From: Actinoplanes sp. M2I2
GTDB taxonomy: Bacteria; Actinomycetota; Actinomycetes; Mycobacteriales; Micromonosporaceae
Assembly (NCBI RefSeq): GCF_023544445.1
Contig: NZ_JALPVJ010000010.1
Location: 248,001-312,000 of the forward strand
DNA length: 64,000 nucleotides
Reading direction: 5' to 3'
The notes below the pieces were generated by a model. That model made no database searches and had not been told where the DNA came from. It saw only the letters and a list, made by a program, of their open reading frames with translations. Both the position numbers and the translations under genes were made by a program. Each line of letters begins with the position of its first letter. Positions within the stretch are counted from its first letter, which is position 1. This document shows positions 49,558-57,034 of this stretch, one piece after another.

Positions 49558-50208
49558 TCACGGGGCCGGGTCGGCCGGCGGGGGCGGGACCCAGCAACCG
49601 GCCAGGTGATCGTCGACCATGCCGGTGGCCTGCATCAACGCGTACGCCGTGGTGGGACCGACGAAGCGGAAGCCGCGTTTCTTCAGGTCTTTGGCCATGG
49701 CCTTGGACTCGGCGGTGGTGGCCGGCACCTCGGCCCGGGTGGCCGGGCGGGGCGGGCGTGGGACGGGCGCATACGACCAGAGCAGGGCGGAGAGACCGTC
49801 GGGCAGGTCGGCGGCGACACGGGCGTTGTGCAGCGCAGCGTCGATCTTCATCCGGTTGCGGACGATGCCGGCGTCGGTCATCAGCCGGGAGGCGTCGCTT
49901 TCGGAGAAGGCGGCCACCTTGTCGATCGAGAACCCGGCGAACGCGGCCCGGAACGCCGGCCGTTTGCGCAGGATGGTGATCCAGGCCAGGCCGGACTGGA
50001 ACGCCTCGAGGCACATCCGCTCGAAGAGCCGGTCGTCGCCGTGCACCGGACGGCCCCACTCGTCGTCGTGATAGGCCACGTAGTCGGGGCTGCCACCGCC
50101 CCAGAAGCAGCGCGCCTTGCCGTCCTCGCCCAGCACGAGACCGGCCTCGAGCAGGCCGGCCGGGGCCACACCAGGCTGCGGCGCGCCGAACGCCGAGGTG
50201 TCTGTCAT
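49558..50208 (-). CDS. tag: DNA-3-methyladenine glycosylase I
   Basis: 216 aa. Base-excision repair of 3-methyladenine. CFWGGGSPDYVAYHDDEWGRPVHGDD, LFERMCLEAFQSGLAWITIL, IVRNRMKIDAALHNA and the C-terminal FRFVGPTTAYALMQATGMVDDH are Tag signatures, including the zinc Cys and His. ATG 50208 lies 7 nt after TACGGT without a ribosome site, so probably leaderless; GTG 50217 is less likely. Rv1210 is the syntenic homologue. Confidence 0.94.
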   Translation of the reverse strand: MTDTSAFGAPQPGVAPAGLLEAGLVLGEDGKARCFWGGGSPDYVAYHDDEWGRPVHGDDRLFERMCLEAFQSGLAWITILRKRPAFRAAFAGFSIDKVAAFSESDASRLMTDAGIVRNRMKIDAALHNARVAADLPDGLSALLWSYAPVPRPPRPATRAEVPATTAESKAMAKDLKKRGFRFVGPTTAYALMQATGMVDDHLAGCWVPPPPADPAP

Positions 50209-50398
50209 GGCGACCACCGTAGAGCCGAGGTCTGACAGAACCGAGTCGACCGCCGCACAAGAACGCGGGCACCCCGGCCGCGGCGGCGTCGCCGAGCCAC
50301 GCCGCCGCTCGGCGCGGCGCGGCTTGGCTTGGCGCGACTTGGCTCGGCTCAGCGTGGCTGGGCCCGGATCGGCTTGGCTCAGACCACGAAACAGGCGC

Positions 50399-50896
50399 TT
50401 AAGGCAGGCGGCCGTCCTCGATCAGCCGGCCGAACTTCTTCAGGGCGGCGGTGAAGCTCACCTTGGACCCGGGCCAGAGCACCGGCCAGGCCAGTTTGCC
50501 GACCGGGCCGGCCGGCAGGTGGAACCACTCGTGCAGCACCACCTGGGTGCGGTCGCCCGACATCGGGGTGCACCGCATCGTGCCGGGCCCCCGCAGCACC
50601 TTGCCGCAGTGCACGACGCGGACCTCGTACGGCGGATTGATCTTGACTACCCGCAGCTCGTCGCGGAGCGTCGCGGGGCCGAGCGCGGTGACCGCCTCGA
50701 CCAGGCTGCCCTCACCGCCGTCGCCCTCGACGACGCGGACCTTGGTGAACGGGATCCACTCGCCCTGCTTCTCCCAGGTCAGAAAGGCGGCGAAGACCCG
50801 GGCGGCGGGCGCGTTGACGATCACCGTGGCGGTGACCTCGCCGGAGCCGGGCCGGACGGCGTCGCCCAGTCCGTCGCCGGGTCCGGTCGCGCTCAT
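50399..50896 (-). CDS. SRPBCC-fold protein
   Basis: 165 aa. START/Bet v1-like pattern: ATVIVNAPAARVFAAFLTWEKQGEW, VTALGPATLRDELRVVKINPPYEV and VLHEWFHLPAGPVGKLAW, with a long hydrophobic pocket expected. The ligand is unknown. It overlaps the DivIVA-domain gene by 4 bp, so it is translated with it. Confidence 0.85.
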   Translation of the reverse strand: MSATGPGDGLGDAVRPGSGEVTATVIVNAPAARVFAAFLTWEKQGEWIPFTKVRVVEGDGGEGSLVEAVTALGPATLRDELRVVKINPPYEVRVVHCGKVLRGPGTMRCTPMSGDRTQVVLHEWFHLPAGPVGKLAWPVLWPGSKVSFTAALKKFGRLIEDGRLP

Positions 50897-51528
50897 CGCG
50901 GCTCCACCGGCTCGCTGCGCTGGGCCGGCTCCGCACCGCGCCCGGCCGGCTCCGCACCGCGCCCGGCCGGCTCCCCACCACGCTGGCCCGGCTCCCCACC
51001 ACGCTGGACGGGCTCCCCACCACGCTGAACGGGCTCCCCACCTCGCTGGGCCGGCTCCGCACCGCGCTGGACGGGCTCCCCACTGCGCTGGGCGGGGTCG
51101 TCCGAGGCGAGGACGTCGGCCGGCTGTGCGTTGAGCTCGATCTGCAGCTCGTTGAGGGGTTCGGCCGGGGCGATGGCCGCCTCGCGGGCCTTGCGGAGCA
51201 CGTCGGCGTCCGCCGTACGCCCCTCGCGCAGGGCGATGACCTCGGCCTCGAGCACGCCGATCAGCTCGCCCTTGTAACCGATGTCGTAGGCCGCCCGCTG
51301 CAGCGCCTGGTCGACCTGGGACATGCGGTAACCGCGCCAGGCCGTGTCGAACTTCGCGTGGGAGATGTCCTCCTCACCGAGCGGCCGGTCGCTGGGCAGC
51401 GGCACGGCGGCCCCGTCCGGCTCGACGGGCGTCAAGGCGTTGTCGCCGCCACCGATCATGACGGTCACGCCGAACACGATCGCGGCCACGACCAATGCCA
51501 CGACGATGAAGAGGAGAAGCTGGCCCAT
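50893..51528 (-). CDS. DivIVA-domain membrane protein with QRGGEP repeats
   Basis: 211 aa. N-terminal TM (MGQLLLFIVVALVVAAIVFG), then a DivIVA-type segment AKFDTAWRGYRMSQVDQAL with a short helical region, and a C-terminal tail of nine 7-residue repeats (VQRGGEP/AGRGAEP). It resembles Rv1209 next to tag in M. tuberculosis; a role in polar or septal growth is inferred. ATG 51528 is chosen; the upstream 15 codons are not convincing. Confidence 0.82.
   Translation of the reverse strand: MGQLLLFIVVALVVAAIVFGVTVMIGGGDNALTPVEPDGAAVPLPSDRPLGEEDISHAKFDTAWRGYRMSQVDQALQRAAYDIGYKGELIGVLEAEVIALREGRTADADVLRKAREAAIAPAEPLNELQIELNAQPADVLASDDPAQRSGEPVQRGAEPAQRGGEPVQRGGEPVQRGGEPGQRGGEPAGRGAEPAGRGAEPAQRSEPVEPR
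50908..51093. repeat. 21-bp in-frame repeat inside DivIVA-domain gene
   Basis: Nine consecutive near-copies of a 21-bp unit encode the QRGGEP/GRGAEP heptads; two adjacent copies are identical at the DNA level, which suggests recent slippage. Confidence 0.85.
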
Positions 51529-51562
51529 GCGCTGAATGTTGGCATGTCGGACAGCGCGTGGC

Positions 51563-51599
51563 GAGCCCGCCACCCCGACACTCCCGGCGCCGCGGGCTC
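51563..51599 (-). terminator. Possible hairpin terminator of nuoA
   Basis: 8-bp arms gagcccgc (51563-51570) and gcgggctc (51592-51599) with a 21-nt loop; the right arm overlaps the nuoA stop codon. No U-tract. Confidence 0.4.
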
Positions 51600-51975
51600 A
51601 GGTCCAGGTCAGGATCTTTTTGCGCCAGGCGTAGAGAATGCCGAGCGCGAGGACCGCCACGAACACGCCCATCTCGGTCACGGTGGCCCAGCCGAACCCC
51701 GGAAGATCGAAGACGACCGCCCACGGAAAGAGAAAAACGGCTTCCACGGCGAAGAGCACATAGAGGTACGCGTAGACGTAGTAGCGGATCTGCGCCTGCG
51801 CCCAGTCGCCGCCGACCGGGTCGATGCCGCTCTCGTACGACACGTACTTGCCCGGGGGTTGAGCCGGAGCGGCCGGGCGCAGCAGCTTGTTGGCGCCGAA
51901 CGCCCCCACGAAGACGAGCACGCCGGCCACCGCCACCAGGCCCAGCGTGGCGTACGAACCCAGATAGCCGTCCAC
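51598..51975 (-). CDS. nuoA: NADH-quinone oxidoreductase subunit A (orphan)
   Basis: 125 aa with three TM helices. KYVSYESGIDPVGGDWAQAQIRYYVYAYLYVLFAVEAVFLFPWA (read in parts: YESGIDPVG, RYYVYAYLYVLFAVE, FLFPWA) is the NuoA/ND3 signature, although the conserved Cys (YECG) is replaced by Ser. No other nuo genes are present. Start GTG 51975, divergent from korAB. Confidence 0.9.
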   Translation of the reverse strand: MDGYLGSYATLGLVAVAGVLVFVGAFGANKLLRPAAPAQPPGKYVSYESGIDPVGGDWAQAQIRYYVYAYLYVLFAVEAVFLFPWAVVFDLPGFGWATVTEMGVFVAVLALGILYAWRKKILTWT

Positions 51976-52012
51976 GACCGGTCAGCCTAGCCGGATAGTG
52001 GACTCCTGTGGT

Positions 52013-52031
52013 TCAGGCAAGCCTCACCTGG
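52013..52031. promoter_or_regulatory. DtxR/IdeR-like iron box
   Basis: TCAGGCAAGCCTCACCTGG matches 14 of 19 positions of TWAGGTWAGSCTWACCTWA, with the core AGG..AGCCT.ACCT intact. It lies between the divergent nuoA and korA genes, with a TAGGCT -10-like box at 52078-52083. Confidence 0.5.
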
Positions 52032-52155
52032 CTACTGTGGTCAACGGCCTGTCCCGGTTCGTAAGGAGCGGCGACGTAGGCTGGAAGTGACGACAGCGGG
52101 CCGGCCCATCGATGTGCTCATTCCCGCCGGCCGGCGCCCTTGGGAGGTTGTGAAC

Positions 52156-54009
52156 GTGTCCGCTGGAGCGAAGCGAGTCGAACAGCTGGACCGGGTGGTC
52201 ATCCGGTTCGCCGGTGACTCGGGCGACGGCATGCAGCTCACCGGTGACCGATTCACCTCGGAAACCGCTCAGCTGGGCAACGACATCTCCACCCTGCCGA
52301 ACTTCCCGGCCGAGATCCGCGCCCCTGCCGGCACCCTGCCCGGTGTGTCGAGCTTCCAGGTGCATTTCGCCGACTACGACATCCTGACGCCGGGCGACTC
52401 GCCCAACGTGCTGGTCGCGATGAACCCGGCCGCGCTCAAGGCCAACGTGGCCGACCTGCCGTCCGGAGCCGACATCATCGTCAACACCGACGAGTTCACC
52501 AAGCGCAACCTGGCCAAGGTCGGCTACACGGTGAGCCCGCTCGAGGACGGCTCGCTGGCCGACTTCGCGGTGCACCCGGTTGCCCTCACCTCGATGACGG
52601 TGGGCGCGCTGGCCGAGCTCGGCGTGGCCAAGAAGGACGGCGAGCGGGCCAAGAACATGTTCGCCCTGGGCCTGCTCAGCTGGATGTACTCGCGCCCGTT
52701 CGAGTCGACGCTGCGCTTCCTCGAGACCAAGTTCGCCAAGCGGCCCGACCTCGTCGCGGCCAACAAGGCGGCCTTCCAGGCCGGTTGGAACTTCGGCGAG
52801 ACGACCGAGAGCTTCACCGTCCGGTACGAGGTCAAGCCGGCCCGCATGAAGCCGGGCACCTACCGCAACATCACCGGCAACCAGGCGCTCGCGCTGGGCC
52901 TGGTGGCGGCCAGCGTCCGGTCCAAGTTGCCGCTCTTCCTGGGCGCCTACCCGATCACCCCGGCCTCGGACATCCTGCACGAGCTGTCCAAGCACAAGAA
53001 GTTCGGCATCACCACGGTGCAGGCCGAGGACGAGATCGCCGCCATCGGCGCGGCGGTCGGCGCCTCGTACGGTGGCGCTTTGGGCGTGACGACGACGTCC
53101 GGCCCCGGGGTGGCGCTCAAGGGCGAGACCATCTCGCTGGCCATCGCGCTCGAGCTGCCGCTGGTCATCGTCGACGTGCAGCGGGCCGGCCCGTCCACCG
53201 GCATGCCGACCAAGACCGAGCAGGCCGACCTCAACATGGCTCTGTACGGGCGGCACGGGGAGGCCCCGCTCGCGGTGATCGCGCCCAAATCGCCGTCGGA
53301 CTGCTTCCACGCGGCGATCGAGGCGGCCCGGATCGCGCTGAAATACCGCACGCCGGTCATCCTGCTCTCGGACAACTACGTCGCCAACGGTTCCGAGCCG
53401 TGGCTGCTGCCGTCGGCCGACGAGCTCCCGGACATCTCCGTCGGCTTCACCACCGAGCCCAACGGTGAGGACGGCCGCTTCCTGCCCTACCTGCGCGACC
53501 CCGAGACGCTGGCCCGGCCGTGGGCGATCCCCGGCACGCCCGGCCTCGAGCACCGCATCGGCGGTCTGGAGAAGGCCGACAAGACCGGCGACATCTCGTA
53601 CGACCCGGCCAACCACGAACACATGGTGCGCACCCGGGCCGCCCGCATCGAGGCCATCGAGGTGCCCGACGTCGAGGTCGAGGACGCCGACGAGAGCGCG
53701 CGCGTGCTGGTGCTGGGCTGGGGCTCGACGTACGGGCCGATCGGGGCGGCCTGCCGGGCCCTGCGGCAGCGCGGTCTGCCGATCGCCCAGGCCCACCTGC
53801 GTCACCTGGCGCCGCTGCCGGCCAACCTCGGCGAGGTGCTCGCGGCGTACGACAAGGTGGTCATCCCGGAAATGAACCTGGGCCAGCTGGCCCACGTGAT
53901 CCGCGCGCGGTACCTGATCGACGCGGTCCCCTTCAACCAGGTCAGCGGCCTGCCCTTCACCGCCGCGACGCTGGAGAACATGCTCGAGGACGTGGTCAAG
54001 AATGGCTAG
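52156..54009 (+). CDS. korA: 2-oxoglutarate:ferredoxin oxidoreductase, fused gamma-alpha subunit
   Basis: 617 aa. N-terminal gamma domain (about 10-180; RFAGDSGDGMQLTGDRFT) fused to the alpha/pyrimidine-binding part (about 200-560; FLGAYPITPASDILHEL, DEIAAIGAAVGASYGG, TTSGPGVALKGE, QRAGPSTGMPTKTEQADL). With KorB it converts 2-oxoglutarate and CoA to succinyl-CoA, reducing ferredoxin. GTG 52156 has GGGAGG 8 nt upstream; longer in-frame starts are rejected. An iron box lies in the promoter region. Confidence 0.94.
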   Translation: MSAGAKRVEQLDRVVIRFAGDSGDGMQLTGDRFTSETAQLGNDISTLPNFPAEIRAPAGTLPGVSSFQVHFADYDILTPGDSPNVLVAMNPAALKANVADLPSGADIIVNTDEFTKRNLAKVGYTVSPLEDGSLADFAVHPVALTSMTVGALAELGVAKKDGERAKNMFALGLLSWMYSRPFESTLRFLETKFAKRPDLVAANKAAFQAGWNFGETTESFTVRYEVKPARMKPGTYRNITGNQALALGLVAASVRSKLPLFLGAYPITPASDILHELSKHKKFGITTVQAEDEIAAIGAAVGASYGGALGVTTTSGPGVALKGETISLAIALELPLVIVDVQRAGPSTGMPTKTEQADLNMALYGRHGEAPLAVIAPKSPSDCFHAAIEAARIALKYRTPVILLSDNYVANGSEPWLLPSADELPDISVGFTTEPNGEDGRFLPYLRDPETLARPWAIPGTPGLEHRIGGLEKADKTGDISYDPANHEHMVRTRAARIEAIEVPDVEVEDADESARVLVLGWGSTYGPIGAACRALRQRGLPIAQAHLRHLAPLPANLGEVLAAYDKVVIPEMNLGQLAHVIRARYLIDAVPFNQVSGLPFTAATLENMLEDVVKNG

Positions 54010-55048
54010 CTCAACACTGGGTTCCCGCAATCTGCCCCTGACTCCGGTCAAGCTGACCGCCAAGGACTTCAAGAGCGATCAAGAGGTCCGCTGGTGCCCC
54101 GGCTGCGGCGACTACGCGATCCTGGCCGCCGTGCAGGGCTTCATGCCCGAGCTCGGCATCCCGCGCGAGAACATCGTCTTCGTCTCGGGCATCGGGTGCT
54201 CGTCCCGCTTCCCGTACTACATGAACACGTACGGGATGCACTCGATCCACGGGCGGGCGCCGGCGATCGCCACCGGGCTGTCGGTCTCGCGCCCCGACCT
54301 GTCGGTCTGGGTCGTCACCGGTGACGGCGACGCGCTGTCGATCGGCGGCAACCACCTGATCCACGCGCTGCGCCGCAACGTCAACCTCAAGATCCTGCTG
54401 TTCAACAACCGGATCTACGGCCTGACCAAGGGTCAGTACTCGCCGACCTCGGAACTGGGCAAGATCACGAAGTCGACCCCGGCGGGCTCGGCCGACTCGC
54501 CGTTCAACCCGATCTCGCTGGCGCTGGGCGCCGAGGCCACGTTCGTCGCCCGGACGATCGACTCGGACCGCAAGCACCTGCAGTCGGTGCTGCGCGCGGC
54601 GGCCGAGCACGAGGGTTCGGCGTTCGTCGAGATCTACCAGAACTGCAACATCTTCAACGATGGCGCGTTCGAGCTGATCAAGGACTCGACCACCCGCGAG
54701 GACCACCTGATCCGGCTCGAGCAGGGTCAGCCGATCACCTTCGGCACCGACAACCAGTTCTCGGTGACCCACCCGGCCGGCAGCTTCGGTCTCAAGGTCG
54801 AGGAGGGCGGCGAGCCGCTCGTCCACGACGCCACGGTGGACGACCCGGCCTACGCGTTCGCGCTGAGCCGCCTCTCCGGCTCCGATCTCGGCACCACGCC
54901 GATCGGGGTGTTCCGCAACGTGCAGCGCCCGTCCTACGACGAGCTGATCACCAAGCAGCTGGTCGACGCCAAGGCCCAGGCCGACGGCACTCCCGAGCAG
55001 ATGCTCGACGGACTGCTCGGCAAGGCCGACACCTGGACGATCCTCTAG
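54002..55048 (+). CDS. korB: 2-oxoglutarate:ferredoxin oxidoreductase beta subunit
   Basis: 348 aa TPP-binding subunit. Cluster cysteines in VRWCPGCGDYAIL, GIGCSSR and NCNIFNDG; TPP/Mg motif VVTGDGDALSIGGNH and LLFNNRIYGLTKGQYSPTS. It overlaps korA by 8 bp (ATG 54002), so both subunits are made from one transcript. No ferredoxin gene is adjacent. Confidence 0.95.
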   Translation: MASSTLGSRNLPLTPVKLTAKDFKSDQEVRWCPGCGDYAILAAVQGFMPELGIPRENIVFVSGIGCSSRFPYYMNTYGMHSIHGRAPAIATGLSVSRPDLSVWVVTGDGDALSIGGNHLIHALRRNVNLKILLFNNRIYGLTKGQYSPTSELGKITKSTPAGSADSPFNPISLALGAEATFVARTIDSDRKHLQSVLRAAAEHEGSAFVEIYQNCNIFNDGAFELIKDSTTREDHLIRLEQGQPITFGTDNQFSVTHPAGSFGLKVEEGGEPLVHDATVDDPAYAFALSRLSGSDLGTTPIGVFRNVQRPSYDELITKQLVDAKAQADGTPEQMLDGLLGKADTWTIL

Positions 55049-55111
55049 GGCTCCCGGCTCGGCACGACCCTCGGTACGATGGGCATCCTCATCGATGCCG
55101 GGGGTCCTGCC

Positions 55112-55918
55112 GTGACCGATCCTGAGCTCCACCAGGCGCTGAACACCGAGGTCGCCCATTCCGCGCGACTGTGGAACTACCTGCTCGGCGGAAAGGACAA
55201 CTTCGCCGCCGACCGCGAGGCCGCCGAGTACGCCCTCGCCCTGATGCCCGAGCTGGTCCAGTCGGCCCGGGCCAACCGGGAGTTCCTCGGCCGCGCGGTC
55301 CGGCACCTGGCCGGGTCGGGCGGCATCCGCCAGTTCCTCGACATCGGCACCGGCCTGCCCACCGCGGGCAACACCCACGAGGTGGCCCAGACGGTCGCGC
55401 CCGGCAGCCGCGTCGTCTACGTCGACAACGACCCGATGGTGCTCGTGCACGCCCGGGCCCTGCTGACCAGCTCACCGCAGGGCGCCACCGACTACCTCGA
55501 CGCCGACCTGCGAGACACCGCGACCATCCTGGACGGTGCGGCCCGGACGCTCGATTTCCGGAAACCGATCGCGATCATGCTCCTGGGCATCGTCAACTTC
55601 GTGGTCGACGACGCCGAGGCGTACGCGGTGGTCCGGCGGCTGGTCGAGGCCGTGCCGGCCGGCAGCTATCTGGTCGTCTCGCACCCGACGACCGAGGTCA
55701 ACGGCCCGGCGGTGGAAGAGTCCATGCGGCAGTGGAACGAGAGCGGCGCCGCCCCGATCACCGCGCGCACCCGCGACGGGATCGCCGCCTTCTTCACCGG
55801 GCTCGACCTGCTCGAACCCGGCGTGGTGACGTGCTCGGCCTGGCGCCCCGACCCCGCGTACCCCGGCATCACCGACAAGGTCTCCGAGTTTGCCGGGGTG
55901 GCCCGCAAACCGGGCTGA
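55112..55918 (+). CDS. S-adenosylmethionine-dependent methyltransferase (PF04672 type)
   Basis: 268 aa. The N-terminus ALNTEVAHSARLWNYLLGGKDNFAAD, then QFLDIGTGLPTAGNTHEVAQ, VVYVDNDPMVLVHARALL and YLDADLRD are characteristic of this actinobacterial methyltransferase family. Target unknown. GTG 55112 is preferred: a TACGAT -10 box (55075-55080) covers the earlier ATG 55079, and GGGGG lies 7 nt before the GTG. Confidence 0.85.
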   Translation: MTDPELHQALNTEVAHSARLWNYLLGGKDNFAADREAAEYALALMPELVQSARANREFLGRAVRHLAGSGGIRQFLDIGTGLPTAGNTHEVAQTVAPGSRVVYVDNDPMVLVHARALLTSSPQGATDYLDADLRDTATILDGAARTLDFRKPIAIMLLGIVNFVVDDAEAYAVVRRLVEAVPAGSYLVVSHPTTEVNGPAVEESMRQWNESGAAPITARTRDGIAAFFTGLDLLEPGVVTCSAWRPDPAYPGITDKVSEFAGVARKPG

Positions 55919-55920
55919 GC

Positions 55921-56934
55921 TCAGACGGCGACGTTGGCGTCGCTGGTCTCGTCGCGGATGTAGACGATCATGTCGCCGGTCTCGATGGTGACGATCTGCT
56001 CGCCGCCGAGCGGCAGCACCTTGCCCCGGCGGATCAGGGCGACGACCAGCGTCTTCAACTGGCGCGGGTTCTGGCCCACCTCGGAACGCTCGGCGCTGCG
56101 CATCGCCAGCGCCATGCCCTGTCCGGGCGTGAGCAGATCCTCGACCACGTCGATGAGCGGCGGAGCGGTGGTCGTGAGGCCGAGCAGGCGACCGGCGGTG
56201 GCCGACGAGACGATGACGTGGTGCGCGCCGCTCTGCTTGAGCAGGGCGGCGTTCTCCTGCTCACGCACCGAGGCGATGATCCGCACCTGACCGGCGGTGA
56301 GCTGGCGTACGGTCAGCGAGATCAGCACCGAGGCCTCGTCGGTGTCGGTCGCGATGATCACCGCCTTGCAGTTCTTGACGTCGGCCTCGTGCAGCACCGC
56401 CGACCGGGTCGCGTTGCCCTCGATCGTCACCAGACCGTTGGCCTGGGCCTGGCGCACGCCCTCGGGCCGGCTCTCGACGACGACGATCCGCGCCTTGGTG
56501 TAGCCGGTCTCCAGCAGCGCGGCGACCGCGGCCCGGCCCTTGGTGCCGTAGCCGCAGATGATGATGTGGTCCTTCAACTGTCGCCTCCACCGGCTGACAA
56601 GCAGGCTGTTGCGATATTGGTCGGTGAGCACCTCGAGGGTGGTGCCGACCAGGATGATCAGGAAGAGCACGCGGGCCGGGGTGATGAACAGGACGTTCAC
56701 CAGCCGGGCCTGCGGCGTGACCGGCGTGATGTCGCCGTAACCGGTGGTGGAGAGCGACACGACCGCGTAGTAGAAGCAGTCGAGCAGGGTCAGCCCGTCC
56801 TCGTTGACGTCCCGGTAGCCGTCCCGGTCGAGGTAGATGGCGGTGACCGTGACCAGCACGAGCACGATAGCCAGCGCGAGGCGGATGCCCAGCGCGCGAA
56901 GAGGGCCCTTCCGGACCCTCGGCAGATGGATCAT
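55921..56934 (-). CDS. Potassium channel with RCK/TrkA-N domain
   Basis: 337 aa. Two TM helices flank a pore loop with the K+ selectivity filter in LSTTGYGDITPVTP; after the second helix comes a TrkA-N/RCK domain (IIICGYGTKGRAAVAALLE) and a TrkA-C-like end (GKVLPLGGEQIVTIETGDMIVYI). ATG 56934 is chosen over the further upstream M at 56979. Tetramer expected. Confidence 0.92.
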   Translation of the reverse strand: MIHLPRVRKGPLRALGIRLALAIVLVLVTVTAIYLDRDGYRDVNEDGLTLLDCFYYAVVSLSTTGYGDITPVTPQARLVNVLFITPARVLFLIILVGTTLEVLTDQYRNSLLVSRWRRQLKDHIIICGYGTKGRAAVAALLETGYTKARIVVVESRPEGVRQAQANGLVTIEGNATRSAVLHEADVKNCKAVIIATDTDEASVLISLTVRQLTAGQVRIIASVREQENAALLKQSGAHHVIVSSATAGRLLGLTTTAPPLIDVVEDLLTPGQGMALAMRSAERSEVGQNPRQLKTLVVALIRRGKVLPLGGEQIVTIETGDMIVYIRDETSDANVAV

Positions 56935-57034
56935 GTGATGCCCCGCACGGTGACACCATAGCGAGCGGGTCCGGAGCAACTGCCCCGGACGTCACACTCG
57001 CCATCGTTCCGGGACGTCAACGACGCGACCGGGC

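Noticed and set aside
52024..54072. 682-aa ORF on the minus strand
   Set aside because: Shadow of korA caused by high third-position GC; His/Arg/Val-rich with no motif.
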